Assembly (NCBI RefSeq): GCF_019740315.1
Contig: NZ_JAHXZR010000008.1
Coordinates: forward strand, 124,001-188,000
DNA length: 64,000 nt
Direction: 5' to 3'
DNA from: Oceanobacter mangrovi
GTDB taxonomy: Bacteria > Pseudomonadota > Gammaproteobacteria > Pseudomonadales > Oceanobacteraceae
Shown here in pieces: positions 36,864 through 46,745 of the stretch. The translations under genes were made by a program, and so were the position numbers. How positions within the stretch are numbered: the first letter of the stretch is position 1; each line of letters opens with the position of its first letter. The notes below the pieces were generated by a model. That model saw only the letters and a list, made by a program, of their open reading frames with translations. It ran no database searches and was not told the DNA's origin.

Positions 36864-37547
36864 ATGCAAATGCAGGAAACCCCGCAGCAGGTGATGCTGG
36901 AGCCACAACAGCCAGCGGAATATTGCGTTATCTGGATGCATGGCCTGGGTGCCGATGGCTATGATTTTATTGCAGTTGCCCAGCATATGGCGCGGCAAAT
37001 GGACTGCAGTAAGGTACGGTTTATTTTCCCCCACGCGACGATTCAACCAGTCACTATGGCCGCAGGAGAATCCATGCGTTCCTGGTACGACATTCTCTCT
37101 GCCAGCCCAAGACGGGTGGTTGATCCGGCCCAGCTGCTGACGTCGGTAAAACGGATTCAGGCATTGATTCAGGAGCAGGTTGATAGCGGCATAGACTCAC
37201 GCCATATCGCCCTGGTGGGGTTTTCCCAGGGTGGTGCGGTCGCTTATGAAACGGCCAGCATGAGCCAGCTGCCACTGGCTGCGCTGGCGGCCTTGAGCAC
37301 CTATATTCCGCTCGGCCACTCTCACGATCCTTTCAATATGACTGCCGCCAACAACCAATTGCCGATATTTATTGGCCATGGCAACCGCGATGGCGTGGTA
37401 CCTGCCCAGCTGGGTGAGGAAGCCATGAAACGGCTGTCAGGCCATGGTAGCCAACCGCAGTGGCACAGCTACCCGATGCAACATGAAGTCTGCGTTGCTG
37501 AAATCAACGATTTGTGCGACTTCCTGCAACACGCCTGGCAGGCTTGA
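36864..37547 (+). CDS. Carboxylesterase/phospholipase family alpha/beta hydrolase
   Basis: 227-residue cytoplasmic serine hydrolase of the EstB/acyl-protein-thioesterase-like family. The oxyanion region [15 protein letters not shown], the nucleophile elbow [14 protein letters not shown] with Ser, the acid in HGNRDGVVP and the catalytic His in [12 protein letters not shown] are all present in order. The natural substrate is unknown; relatives cleave short-chain esters. Its last 44 bases overlap the end of the convergent chemoreceptor gene. Confidence 0.88.
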   Translation: MQMQETPQQVMLEPQQPAEYCVIWMHGLGADGYDFIAVAQHMARQMDCSKVRFIFPHATIQPVTMAAGESMRSWYDILSASPRRVVDPAQLLTSVKRIQALIQEQVDSGIDSRHIALVGFSQGGAVAYETASMSQLPLAALAALSTYIPLGHSHDPFNMTAANNQLPIFIGHGNRDGVVPAQLGEEAMKRLSGHGSQPQWHSYPMQHEVCVAEINDLCDFLQHAWQA

Positions 37548-39558
37548 GCGCAACCTGTTTGTCATCTGACAAACGAAACTGCTGCGCCAGTGTCTGCAGT
37601 TGATCCGCCAACTCCCGCTGCTGACCACTGGTCTTGAGCATAAAGCTGCCAGTGGCAGCGGTGGATTCCGACAATTTATGAATGGCGACAATCCCCTGCG
37701 TCAGTTCGCGGTTGGTTGCCACCTGTTGTTCCGCCGCCGATGCCACCTGATCGGTCATATTCTGGATACTGCTAATCGACTGCTGGATTTTGCCCAGCTC
37801 AGTCGACAGCGACCCTGACAAGGTGACGGTTTCCGCCGCAACCTGCTGGGATTCCTCCACCGCCTTGAAGGCATGATGGGAATCCTGCTGGAACTGGCTG
37901 ACAATTCGGGTGATTTCCTGAGTTGATTCCTGGGTTTTCTGCGCCAGCGCCCGCACCTCGTCAGCCACCACGGCAAATCCACGTCCCTGCTCACCGGCCC
38001 GTGCTGCCTCAATGGCAGCATTCAAGGCCAGCAAATTGGTTTGTTCGGCGATGGTCCGAATCACTTCCAGCACACCACCAATCGAATCGCTGGATTTATG
38101 CAACTGCTGAATCACATCCGCCGCACGAGTCATGGATTCGTTCAGATGATCGATATTCTCCAGGCTTCGGCTAACGACCTTGACCCCATCATTGGCGATA
38201 TGACCGGCTTCATCAGCACGATCAGAGACGGTCTGAATGCTGGTAGCAATTTCCTGCGTTGCCTGCTCCAGCTGATTAACGGCGGTGGCCGACGCTGAAG
38301 TTTCATCCTGTTGCACCTGCATGCCACGGGTACTGAGCTTGACGGTCATCTGGTTTTGCATGGCACTCAGATTCAGCTCTGTAGCATGAGCCGTGAACTT
38401 GCCAATCGTCTCTTCGATGCGAATCAGGAAAGAATTAAAGGCCGCTGCCAGCTGCCCCAGCTCATCATCTGATAACCTGGGGACTCGTACCGACAAATCC
38501 AGCTCAGAGGTCGCCCGGCTGATGGCACTGAACAAGCGACTGGTTTGCTGATAGATCGCCACCGACACCAGGTACACCACCAGCGCAGTAAGCAATAGCG
38601 CGCCGATACCCAGCGTCAGGTTTATCCACAAGGAACGCTCAGCGCTGTGTAACTTGCTGGCAGCCACTTCCTGCAATGTATCTTCGAGTCCATCTTCCAG
38701 CTGTTTCAGCAGATTAATACGGGCCGTTGCAGCAGCAAACCAATCTGGCGGCTTGATATTAAAGCCGCCACTCAGATGGCGATCATGGGCCTGCTGCCGC
38801 AAGGCCTGCACCTGACGTTCCTGTTGACTCTGGTTAAACTCATTAAAAGCACGCTTGCTGGCATCACCAGCAAACGCCAGATAGCTGGCAAAAAAGGCTT
38901 GCTGTTCTGTTTCCAAGCGGATGAAACGAGTGTACAAGCCTTCAGCAAATTGATCGGCAGCAAACACATTACTTAACACGGCCCGTTCAATACCTGCCCT
39001 CTCCTTACCCTGCAAGAAGCTGTAATAGGCTTGCAGCATCCGTGCTATATCCCCATCGCTGGTGTAATTGGTTGCCTGCGCTGGCAATTCGAGTAACTGG
39101 CGAATAGTGCCCGTGTAGTACTTCAGTACCTCTGCCAAGGGTTGCTGCAGGCTGCTGACGCCCGTGCGAGTGGCTTGTAACTGTGCCAGTGCTGAGCTGG
39201 CTTCGCGGATGGCACCGGCGACCAGCGCATAATCGTCCAGTGCTACATTAGCCATTATTCCTTGCCACTCAACCAACATGGCATCGACCTGTTGCCGCTG
39301 GCCTGGCAAAGCATCGGCGAACGAGGAACCCTTGCTGCCAATAAACCCGGCAGACATACCTCGTTCCTTTTGTAACTCATGGGCAAGTCGTCCATTGGCC
39401 TTGGCAATTTTCACCAGCACCTGCAAATCATCCGCTTGTGACAGCGATTGATAGCGCCAGGAAATATCCTCAAATAACAAAAAGATCAGTGCTGCCATTG
39501 GCAGCAGCGTCATCATTAACAGTTTGGCTTTCAATGGCAGATTGCGAATAGGGTTCAT
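37504..39558 (-). CDS. Methyl-accepting chemotaxis protein with nitrate/nitrite-sensing-type domain
   Basis: 684-residue transmembrane chemoreceptor. TM1 is near residues 10-30 ([17 protein letters not shown]), and the periplasmic part (about 45-300) is a four-helix NIT-type domain: [28 protein letters not shown] and [20 protein letters not shown] are typical. TM2 is near 315-340, then a HAMP region and the signalling domain with the conserved hairpin tip [20 protein letters not shown] followed by [19 protein letters not shown]. It should signal through CheW/CheA in response to nitrate, nitrite or similar small ligands. No che genes are in the window. Confidence 0.93.
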   Translation of the reverse strand: MNPIRNLPLKAKLLMMTLLPMAALIFLLFEDISWRYQSLSQADDLQVLVKIAKANGRLAHELQKERGMSAGFIGSKGSSFADALPGQRQQVDAMLVEWQGIMANVALDDYALVAGAIREASSALAQLQATRTGVSSLQQPLAEVLKYYTGTIRQLLELPAQATNYTSDGDIARMLQAYYSFLQGKERAGIERAVLSNVFAADQFAEGLYTRFIRLETEQQAFFASYLAFAGDASKRAFNEFNQSQQERQVQALRQQAHDRHLSGGFNIKPPDWFAAATARINLLKQLEDGLEDTLQEVAASKLHSAERSLWINLTLGIGALLLTALVVYLVSVAIYQQTSRLFSAISRATSELDLSVRVPRLSDDELGQLAAAFNSFLIRIEETIGKFTAHATELNLSAMQNQMTVKLSTRGMQVQQDETSASATAVNQLEQATQEIATSIQTVSDRADEAGHIANDGVKVVSRSLENIDHLNESMTRAADVIQQLHKSSDSIGGVLEVIRTIAEQTNLLALNAAIEAARAGEQGRGFAVVADEVRALAQKTQESTQEITRIVSQFQQDSHHAFKAVEESQQVAAETVTLSGSLSTELGKIQQSISSIQNMTDQVASAAEQQVATNRELTQGIVAIHKLSESTAATGSFMLKTSGQQRELADQLQTLAQQFRLSDDKQVALKPARRVAGSRTNR

Positions 39559-39776
39559 ATCCCGACTCCGTGGATATTTCAGCTGTACAATTTTTACCCT
39601 AGCCCATCTCGTTCAGGTTGCCCGCTAAAACAGCAATTTCCTCATCAGGGTGTCACCATTGGCAGTTGTGATAGTGCCCGGCTATCGTTGGCTGCAAAAG
39701 CTGTCCATTAAAGCTGATCTGAACGGTCGGGTTTGTTATCCTTCGCGCTCGAAATTTCAGGCAGCAGGGTTCTTCA

Positions 39777-40124
39777 ATGACCACCATGTATGGCATCAAA
39801 AACTGCGACACCATCAAGAAAGCCCGTAAATGGCTGGACGACGCAGGTATCGACTATCAGTTTCACGATTACAAGAAGGATGGTTTGTCAGAAGCCCTGC
39901 TGGATCAATGGCTGGCAGAACTGGGTTGGGAAGCACTGGTCAACAAGCGCGGTACTACCTGGCGCAAGCTCGACGACAGCCTGAAAGACAACATGAATGA
40001 AGCTAACGCTCGTCAGGTGATGCTGGAAAACCCGTCCATCATCAAACGCCCGTTACTCGATACCGGGAGCCAGAAAGTACTCGGCTTCAGTGCCGATGAG
40101 TACACCGCCCTGCACGGCAACTGA
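39777..40124 (+). CDS. ArsC/Spx family protein (YffB-like)
   Basis: 115-residue thioredoxin-fold protein. The N-terminus TMYGIKNCDTIKKARKWLDD holds a single active-site Cys followed by the family's Lys-rich helix, and KRPLLDTGSQKVLGFS is the conserved ArsC/Spx signature with Arg in RP. YffB-type proteins bind glutathione and are probably glutathione-dependent thiol reductases; arsenate reduction is not shown. It precedes dapD by 83 bases, an arrangement common in gammaproteobacteria. Confidence 0.9.
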   Translation: MTTMYGIKNCDTIKKARKWLDDAGIDYQFHDYKKDGLSEALLDQWLAELGWEALVNKRGTTWRKLDDSLKDNMNEANARQVMLENPSIIKRPLLDTGSQKVLGFSADEYTALHGN

Positions 40125-40207
40125 GCACCGGATCAAACCTGTTTTAATCACCTTTTCAAGATTGCCACTGCCGCCCGGCAGCGGGACGCTGATTTGAGGA
40201 AAAATAA

Positions 40208-41239
40208 ATGAGCAACGCATTCGCACTGGCCATTGGTGTCGGTACCAAAAACGCCAACGGTGACTGGCTGGAAGTGTTCTACGCCAAACCACTGCTGGCT
40301 CCAGCCGCAGAGCTGGTTGAAGCAGCCAAGGCCGCCCTGGGTTACGAAGGCGGCAACGAAGCGCTGGAAGCAGACGGTGGCGAACTGAACGCTTTTGCTG
40401 ACGCCATCGAAGCGACTGATGCCCAGCAAGCTGCTATCGCCCGTGCCTGCACCGACAGCGACAAGCCGGTTGTGGTAACCATCCTGGCCACCGACGATCA
40501 GTCTGTGAGCACCCCGGAAGTTTACCTCAAGCTGCACCTGCTGTCGCACCGTCTGGTCAAGCCTCACGGCCTGAACCTGGCTGGCATGTTTGGCCTGCTG
40601 CCAAACGTTGCCTGGACCAACAAGGGTGCGATCGACCTGTCTGAACTGCCAGCAGCCCAGCTGGAAGCCCGTCTGAGCGGCGAACTGCTGTCGGTTAACA
40701 GCGTTGACAAATTCCCACGCATGACCGACTACGTGGTACCGGCTGGTGTTCGTATCGCCGACACTTCCCGTGTACGTCTGGGCGCCTACATTGGTGAAGG
40801 CACCACCATCATGCACGAAGGTTTTGTTAACTTTAACGCCGGTACCGAAGGCGTTTCCATGGTTGAAGGCCGTATCTCTGCTGGCGTTGTGGTTGGTAAC
40901 GGTTCTGACCTCGGCGGCGGCTGTTCCACCATGGGCACCCTGTCTGGTGGCGGCAACATCATTATCGCCGTGGGCGAAAACTGTCTGATCGGTGCCAACG
41001 CCGGTATTGGTATCCCTCTGGGCGACCGTTGCACTGTTGAAGCGGGTCTGTACGTGACTGCCGGTACCAAGATCCAGGTACTGGACGATGCCAAGAACCT
41101 GGTTGAAACCGTCAAGGGTCGTGACCTGGCTGGCAAATCTGACCTGCTGTTCCGTCGTGACTCCATCACTGGCGCAGTCCAGTGTGTAACCAATAAGTCT
41201 GCCATCGAACTGAATGAAGAACTGCACGCTCACAACTGA
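40208..41239 (+). CDS. dapD: Tetrahydrodipicolinate N-succinyltransferase DapD
   Basis: DapD succinylates tetrahydrodipicolinate in the succinylase branch of lysine and diaminopimelate synthesis. This is the long form (343 residues). An N-terminal domain (FALAIGVGTKNANGDWLEVF) is followed by the left-handed beta-helix with VRIADTSRVRLGAYIGEGTT, MHEGFVNFNAGTEG, GRISAGVVVGNGSDLGGGCS and CLIGANAGIGIPLGDRC. GAGG stands before the ATG, and a bidirectional terminator follows. Confidence 0.97.
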   Translation: MSNAFALAIGVGTKNANGDWLEVFYAKPLLAPAAELVEAAKAALGYEGGNEALEADGGELNAFADAIEATDAQQAAIARACTDSDKPVVVTILATDDQSVSTPEVYLKLHLLSHRLVKPHGLNLAGMFGLLPNVAWTNKGAIDLSELPAAQLEARLSGELLSVNSVDKFPRMTDYVVPAGVRIADTSRVRLGAYIGEGTTIMHEGFVNFNAGTEGVSMVEGRISAGVVVGNGSDLGGGCSTMGTLSGGGNIIIAVGENCLIGANAGIGIPLGDRCTVEAGLYVTAGTKIQVLDDAKNLVETVKGRDLAGKSDLLFRRDSITGAVQCVTNKSAIELNEELHAHN

Positions 41240-41264
41240 GTTTGAGTCTTTGCTTCAGCCAATA

Positions 41265-41289
41265 AAAAAGCGCCCACGGGCGCTTTTTT
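41265..41289. terminator. Bidirectional terminator between dapD and the OmpA-like gene
   Basis: AAAAAGCGCCC and GGGCGCTTTTT form a perfect stem with A- and T-runs on both sides, between genes that converge. Confidence 0.9.
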
Positions 41290-41314
41290 ATTGCTCAGCT
41301 TTTACCAAACGATC

Positions 41315-41980
41315 TTATTCAGTCGCTGGCACCAGGGTGATTTCTACCCGACGGTTCTGCTGCTTGCCTTCGGCTGTGCTGTTGCTGGCCAATGGCTGGC
41401 TTTCGCCAAAGCCGACTGGCTCCAGACGTACCTGGTTGATGCCCTGGCTTTTCAGGTAATTGGATACCGAGTTGGCACGTTCTTCAGACAGCTTCTGGTT
41501 GAAATCGGCAGAACCGTCGCTGTCGGTGTGACCAGCAACGACCACCAGCGTCTTGTCGTACTCTTTCAGCACGATGGCGACGGAATCCAGTACTTCGTAG
41601 AAGTCAGAAGCAATGGCTGAACGGCCGGAGCCAAAAGTAATGTTGCCTGGCATTACCAGGTTAACGTTATCTCCCACACGCTCAACACTGACGCCAGTAC
41701 CACGCAGCTTCTTGCGCAGCTCGGCTTCCTGGGAATCCATGTAATAACCAATGCCACCGCCGATGGCACCACCACCAGCCGCTGCCGCCAGAATACGACG
41801 GTTACGGGTACCGCTCTTTTCGTCCTTGTTGGCCAGGTAGGCGGCTACTGCACCAACACTGGCACCAATACCCGCACCAATGGCGGTTTTAGAGGTTTTT
41901 TCCTCACCGGTGTAGGCATCATAAGTGGTACAACCGCTTGCCATCACAGCAATTGCCGCTGCCAGTGCAATGTATTTCAT
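41315..41980 (-). CDS. OmpA family lipoprotein (YiaD-like)
   Basis: 221 residues. A lipobox signal (AVMASGC, Cys at residue 17) is followed by a glycine-zipper membrane region (TAIGAGIGASVGAVAAYLA and AAAGGGAIGGGIGYYMDSQE). The OmpA_C domain then has TFGSGRSAIASDFYEVLD, VVVAGHTDSDGSADFNQKLS and NRRVEITLVP. This domain binds peptidoglycan, so the protein links the outer membrane to the wall. The architecture matches YiaD, which is implicated as a BAM suppressor and multicopy factor. Confidence 0.92.
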   Translation of the reverse strand: MKYIALAAAIAVMASGCTTYDAYTGEEKTSKTAIGAGIGASVGAVAAYLANKDEKSGTRNRRILAAAAGGGAIGGGIGYYMDSQEAELRKKLRGTGVSVERVGDNVNLVMPGNITFGSGRSAIASDFYEVLDSVAIVLKEYDKTLVVVAGHTDSDGSADFNQKLSEERANSVSNYLKSQGINQVRLEPVGFGESQPLASNSTAEGKQQNRRVEITLVPATE

Positions 41981-42086
41981 GTCACTACCTTACATTTGTT
42001 GATATTTGTGGAAGTGTATAAATTTTCCGTGACAACTTCCTGAACCGGTTCTCTATCTGGCGTTACAGATGGCCAAAAGCTGCACG

Positions 42087-42120
42087 AAAAAGCCCCCGGC
42101 TGGGTCACAACCGGGGGCTT
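42087..42120 (-). terminator. Terminator of the peroxiredoxin gene
   Basis: AAGCCCCCGG and CCGGGGGCTT form a 10-bp stem; on the minus strand it is followed by TTTTT, 28 bases after the peroxiredoxin stop. Confidence 0.88.
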
Positions 42121-42147
42121 GATGAATGGCCTTTGCTCAGATCAGAC

Positions 42148-42750
42148 TTACAAACCGTCAGAAGACTCAGTCAGGTATTTGGCGACACCTTCCGGTGACG
42201 CAGTCATGCCCTTGTCACCCTTGTTCCAGCCTGCCGGGCATACTTCACCATGCTCTTCGTGGAACTGCAGCGCTTCGACCAGACGAATCAGTTCGTCGAT
42301 GTTACGTCCCAGCGGCAGGTCATTGATGTTGGCTGCCCGTACCATACCTTCCTGGTCGATCAGGAAAGCCCCGCGCAGCGCCACGCCAGCAGCAGTTTCA
42401 ACGTCATAGGCCTTGCAGATCGCATGAGAAACGTCTGCCGCCATGGTGTATTTGACCGGGCCGATACCACCATCATTGATGGCGGTGTTACGCCAGGCGT
42501 TGTGAGTAAAGTGGGAATCGATGGAAACCGAGATAACTTCCACACCCAGCTCGGAAAACTTGTCCATGCGTTTGTCCAGCGCGATCAGCTCAGACGGACA
42601 AACAAAGGTGAAATCCAGTGGGTAAAAGAAAACCAGCGCATACTTGCCACGGGTTTCTTCTGCAAAGTTGTACTCATTGACGATGGTTCCGTCGCCCAGC
42701 ACGGCAGGAACGGTAAAATCCGGGGCTTGCTTGCCGACCAAGACACTCAT
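42148..42750 (-). CDS. Typical 2-Cys peroxiredoxin (AhpC/Prx1 type)
   Basis: 200-residue thiol peroxidase. FYPLDFTFVCPSELIALDKR carries the peroxidatic Cys, and the C-terminal EVCPAGWNKGDKGM carries the resolving Cys, giving the dimer form reduced by thioredoxin or AhpF-type partners. The ATG is chosen because GGAG lies seven bases upstream; an earlier in-frame start has no RBS. The 150-base upstream region before the thioredoxin-like gene was not seen to contain a clear OxyR site. Confidence 0.94.
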   Translation of the reverse strand: MSVLVGKQAPDFTVPAVLGDGTIVNEYNFAEETRGKYALVFFYPLDFTFVCPSELIALDKRMDKFSELGVEVISVSIDSHFTHNAWRNTAINDGGIGPVKYTMAADVSHAICKAYDVETAAGVALRGAFLIDQEGMVRAANINDLPLGRNIDELIRLVEALQFHEEHGEVCPAGWNKGDKGMTASPEGVAKYLTESSDGL

Positions 42751-42906
42751 GGTATCACTCCATTTGAAACGGGCCTGGCCGTTTGCCATGCCCAGTGAGG
42801 CTGATCATACGCAGCCCTGACGATGGCACAAGCCAGCCGTTTGGCGAAGCTGACCTTTTGCCTGATACTTCAGCCCGAACGGTTCACTCTGCCGAATGAA
42901 TGACGG

Positions 42907-43140
42907 TTATTTCAGCCACTCTGCAATATCCGCGGTGTGAGGAATGGAACCGCTGTGCACCAGCTTGCCATCCACCACCACCGCTGGTGTCCGCATCACA
43001 CCATAGGTCAGCAGCGCTTCCGGGCTGGTGTTCTTGTGAATCTCAATCTCAGCACCCTGCTGTTTGGCCTGGGTTTCAATCGCTTCAAAGGTCTTGTTGC
43101 ACTTGGTACAACCGCTGCCCAGTACTTCGATATTTTTCAT
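42907..43140 (-). CDS. Small thioredoxin-like redox protein
   Basis: 77-residue thioredoxin-fold protein of the MTH895/redox-active disulfide protein 2 group. The active site GSGCTKCNKTF is a CxxC pair, and GVMRTPAVVVDGKLVHSG holds the cis-Pro loop. The ATG has GGAG six bases upstream. It is 75 bases downstream of the permease gene in the same direction; this pairing is seen in many bacteria, so the protein may keep the permease or its substrate reduced. Confidence 0.88.
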   Translation of the reverse strand: MKNIEVLGSGCTKCNKTFEAIETQAKQQGAEIEIHKNTSPEALLTYGVMRTPAVVVDGKLVHSGSIPHTADIAEWLK

Positions 43141-43215
43141 AACCAACTCCTTCGCAAATCAGTTTTGGATTTCCAACCTGATGCCTGTTACACACCTGCC
43201 ATCACATTCATGGCA

Positions 43216-44238
43216 TCACATGAGAGGCATCAGGGCATTAAACAACCAGCCCAACAGCGTGAAGGCCACCAGCAACAGCACAAACAACAGAGCCAGCAAG
43301 CGCCACTGCATCACCTGTTTGAGCAGAATAAATTCCGGGAAACTGGCCGCCACGGTACTCATGCAGAACGCCAGAGTGGTACCGACCGGCAAACCGTTTT
43401 GTATCAGGCTCTCCATCACCGGAATCACCCCGGTGGCGTTGGAATACAATGGAATACCTAACAACACCGCCGCTGGCACTGACCACCACTGGCCACTGCC
43501 CAGATGTTGCTGAATCCAGCCGTCCGGCACGAAGCCGTGTAAGGCCGCCCCCAGACCCACACCGATTAATACCCACTTCCACACCCGGCTGAAAATGTCG
43601 CGGGTTTCATCACGAGCAAATTCGTGGCGATCTCGCCAGCTGATGGCTTCTGCCTCACCATCATCTGCCGTCGCTGTTTGAGCACTGGCTTGTTGCAGGG
43701 CTTTGGCTGCGAACGATTGCAACCAGCGTTCGGCGTGAATCAGATCAAGCAGGAAACCGCCGAGAATCCCGACAGCCATGCCAGCCAGAATGTAAATGAG
43801 GGTGAATTTCCAGCCCAGCAGACTCAACAGCATCACTACCGCCACTTCGTTAATCAGTGGTGACGTCAGCAGGAATGCCATGGTGAATCCAACCGGAATG
43901 CCAGCAGCTGAAAAGCCCAGAAATACCGGGATGCTGGAACAGGAGCAAAAAGGCGTGATGGCACCGAACATGGATGCCAAGGTATAGCCCCCGGCACGAC
44001 TGCGGCCAGCCAGGAAACCACGTACCCGTTCAACCTGCAGCGATGCCCGTAACCAGGACACCAGATAAATCATCACCACCAGCAAAAACAGAATCTTGCT
44101 GACGTCTTCGACAAAAAAATGCAGTGCCTGCCCGAGTCGGGTCGCCGGATCAAACCCCGCCAGATCGTAAACCAGCCAACTTGCCAACCAGGTAAATACC
44201 ACAAACATAATGGCTGTCCTTTCCGTATTTGCGGTCAT
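43216..44238 (-). CDS. Permease of the UPF0718/ArsP type
   Basis: 340-residue inner-membrane protein with about eight hydrophobic segments. The family motif ITPFCSCSSIPVFLGFSAAG holds a pair of cysteines in the membrane, and LTSPLINEVAVV and GIPLYSNATGVIPVMESLI are the repeat-related halves. ArsP members export trivalent organoarsenicals; others have unknown substrates, and no ars genes are near. The start is the ATG preceded by AGAGG; a longer frame upstream has no support. A thioredoxin-like gene follows. Confidence 0.88.
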   Translation of the reverse strand: MTANTERTAIMFVVFTWLASWLVYDLAGFDPATRLGQALHFFVEDVSKILFLLVVMIYLVSWLRASLQVERVRGFLAGRSRAGGYTLASMFGAITPFCSCSSIPVFLGFSAAGIPVGFTMAFLLTSPLINEVAVVMLLSLLGWKFTLIYILAGMAVGILGGFLLDLIHAERWLQSFAAKALQQASAQTATADDGEAEAISWRDRHEFARDETRDIFSRVWKWVLIGVGLGAALHGFVPDGWIQQHLGSGQWWSVPAAVLLGIPLYSNATGVIPVMESLIQNGLPVGTTLAFCMSTVAASFPEFILLKQVMQWRLLALLFVLLLVAFTLLGWLFNALMPLM

Positions 44239-44330
44239 TATGCCTCTGGAGTAATACAGATGTCTTGATGTCCGGCACATTTGTCTGACAACTGGCGTTT
44301 TGGACCTGTGGCAACGCAAAAGCAGGCAAC

Positions 44331-44363
44331 AAAAAGCCCGTGATGGTTATTCCATCACGGGCT
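44331..44363 (-). terminator. Terminator of the dCache chemoreceptor gene
   Basis: AGCCCGTGATGG and CCATCACGGGCT form a 12-bp stem; the minus strand continues TTTTTG. It lies 96 bases after the chemoreceptor stop. Confidence 0.88.
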
Positions 44364-44400
44364 AATTGTTATATCTGGAGAGGTTACGCCAGGAGCAACG

Positions 44401-44445
44401 CCTCTTTGAACAACTCTCCTTTGAACAACTCTCCTTTCGACAACT
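44401..44445. repeat. Three 15-base tandem repeats after the chemoreceptor gene
   Basis: Units CCTCTTTGAACAACT, CTCCTTTGAACAACT and CTCCTTTCGACAACT follow each other exactly, 13 bases beyond the stop codon of the chemoreceptor gene. Possible slippage product. Confidence 0.8.
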
Positions 44446-44458
44446 ATGTCTTGAGAGA

Positions 44459-46399
44459 CTAGATGCGGAACCGCACCACGGTTGACCTGAGATGCTCGGC
44501 CAGCGACTTCAGCTCCGATGAGCTGCCAGACAACTGGCTGGCACTGTCATGGGTCGCGGTCGCTTCGGTATCTACATCCACAATGTTGCGGTTGATCATT
44601 TCCGAAACCTGATGCTGCTCTTCCGCTGCCGCCGCAATTTGTTGGGCCATATCCCGAATCGACGTCACCGAATGCTGAATACGGCTGAATACCTCGCGGG
44701 TCTTTTCAGTCGCCTGCATGGTTTGGGAAGAATGCTGCAAGGTGTTTTCGAGCTTGGAAGCCACAGAAGCCGTTTGCTGGGTTAATGAAGCAATCATGCT
44801 GTCAATTTCAGCGGTTGAATCCGCCGTCCGGCCTGCCAGCGTACGAACTTCGTCCGCTACCACCGCAAAACCCCGCCCCTGTTCACCGGCCCTTGCGGCT
44901 TCAATCGCTGCGTTAAGTGCCAACAGGTTGGTTTGTTCAGCAATACCGCGAATGGTATCGAGAATGGTGGTGATGTTACGGGACTCCTCTGCCAGCGCTT
45001 TCATGGCCTGGTTGGAGTCTTCGATACCGGCAGTCAGTGACTCCACCGCCGACACGCTGCTGTTGATATAGCCCTGGCCTTCGCCGACATGCTGCTGGCT
45101 CTGGTCCGCTGCCGAAGCGGTTTCCGCACAGCTACGCGCAACTTCAGTGGCGGTTGATACCATTTCATTGAACGACACCGACAACTGCGACATGGTCTCT
45201 GACTGATGCTCGGCACTCTTGGCCATACGGGTTGAAATCGCAGCGCCGTCCGCAGCCTTGTGACTGACATCGCCGGACGTCTGGGTTATGTCGCGCACCA
45301 GCTGATGAATCATGGCGACAAAGCGGTTGAAGGAGCCTGCCATCTGCGCCAGTTCATCCTTGCCATTGACCGGCAAGCGTTTGGTGAGGTCGCCTTCACC
45401 ATTGGCGATCTCTTCCATTTGCGCCGTCATATAGGCAATCGGGCTGGTAATGCGATTGCTGTACCAGAGGCCCACCACCCCAAACACAGCAATCACGATC
45501 AGACAAATAATCGCCACATTCCACTGGAAAGCATCCACCGCCGCAAAGACTTCTTTGGTCGGCACCAGGCCAATCAAGGTCCAGCCAGACACTGGCGAGC
45601 GGTAGTTTGCAACCAGCCACTCGCGACCATTCAACATCACATGATCCATACTGCCGGCGGCCATACCGTTGTAATCGCTGCCCAGCTCGGCGACCTTCTT
45701 GAAGTTGTTGTCCTTGTTACCGGCATCAGCCAGTACAACACCGTTTTGATCCACCAGAATCAGATAACCGGATTCACCAAAGGTTACGCTACGAACAATT
45801 TCCGTCAGTTTGGCCAAGGTTATATCCATGGCGATCACTCCCGTCAGACCTGAACTGGTCTTGAAGGAATGCATATAGGGCACCAGCGGATTGCCAGTAT
45901 TGAAGTCAGCGTAGGGAGCCATGGTGACCGCCTGCCCCGGCTGTTTCAGTGCCGCCGCATACCAGGGACGTTTGGTCGGGTTATAGCCGCCCAGATCGGT
46001 TTTTGGCCATTGGATATAGCTGCCGTTTTCCAGACCCAGATAGACGTATTCCAGATTGGGATTCACACTGCCGAAATCTTCCATCAAACGCCAGGCATTA
46101 CGCTCTACCTCGCCGTTTTGTTCCGGCGTCATCGGGCCTTCGGCACCGGTGTAATTCACCACACTGTCGTCCAGCGCCAGCAAGGCGTCCGTCTTGGCCA
46201 GAAAGGCGACACTCTGCGCCATGCTGGTCATATAGGTTTCAAAAGTCTGGCTGATCTGCATCATTTGCTGATTGGCACCGTGACGGAAACTCGTCTCTGC
46301 TGTCGTCCTGAACTCGCCAATTGCAATCGAAACTGTCACCAGCATCGGCAGAATCACGGCCGCCAACACAATCAGGATAAGCCTTTGTTTAATAGTCAT
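44459..46399 (-). CDS. Methyl-accepting chemotaxis protein with dCache sensor
   Basis: 646 residues from the ATG with GGAG eight bases upstream. TM1 ([19 protein letters not shown]) is followed by a periplasmic double-Cache domain: [40 protein letters not shown] and [16 protein letters not shown] are typical amine/amino-acid-binding features. TM2 is near residue 280, then HAMP ([20 protein letters not shown]) and the signalling tip [20 protein letters not shown] with [19 protein letters not shown]. Ligand unknown; many dCache receptors sense amino acids. Confidence 0.94.
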   Translation of the reverse strand: MTIKQRLILIVLAAVILPMLVTVSIAIGEFRTTAETSFRHGANQQMMQISQTFETYMTSMAQSVAFLAKTDALLALDDSVVNYTGAEGPMTPEQNGEVERNAWRLMEDFGSVNPNLEYVYLGLENGSYIQWPKTDLGGYNPTKRPWYAAALKQPGQAVTMAPYADFNTGNPLVPYMHSFKTSSGLTGVIAMDITLAKLTEIVRSVTFGESGYLILVDQNGVVLADAGNKDNNFKKVAELGSDYNGMAAGSMDHVMLNGREWLVANYRSPVSGWTLIGLVPTKEVFAAVDAFQWNVAIICLIVIAVFGVVGLWYSNRITSPIAYMTAQMEEIANGEGDLTKRLPVNGKDELAQMAGSFNRFVAMIHQLVRDITQTSGDVSHKAADGAAISTRMAKSAEHQSETMSQLSVSFNEMVSTATEVARSCAETASAADQSQQHVGEGQGYINSSVSAVESLTAGIEDSNQAMKALAEESRNITTILDTIRGIAEQTNLLALNAAIEAARAGEQGRGFAVVADEVRTLAGRTADSTAEIDSMIASLTQQTASVASKLENTLQHSSQTMQATEKTREVFSRIQHSVTSIRDMAQQIAAAAEEQHQVSEMINRNIVDVDTEATATHDSASQLSGSSSELKSLAEHLRSTVVRFRI

Positions 46400-46745
46400 G
46401 CGTGCACTCCCACAGAGCAGCAAAACGGGAAGAGGTAATAAAAGCCTAGACCAGTCTGCGGCAACCGCCGGGCGTTGGTCGTATTCAGATAAGTCATAGC
46501 GGCGGATTGGGTTAAAACTTGAAAGCAATCCAGATGGGGGCACATCGGGATTTGGCCAGGCTGCGGGCATTACAATAAACGCAGCAACAATGGTGATTTT
46601 TTACATAACATCCTGCGGCAATATTGGCCAATCTGACCATGAGGATGTGCACCAGATCGCAAGCCTGTATACTGCTTGCCCTTTTTTGATACGGTCCGGC
46701 ATGTGACAAGATCCATTCCGGCGTCGACTGATAGCAGGACGGCTC

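Noticed and set aside
39559-39776. Sigma-28 promoter for the NIT-type chemoreceptor
   Set aside because: No TAAA-N15-GCCGATAA match on the minus strand; only loose TAAA-like sequence.
46400-46745. Glycine riboswitch before gcvT
   Set aside because: I looked for the paired aptamer core and did not find it; only a TATACT -10-like hexamer and a T-run are visible.
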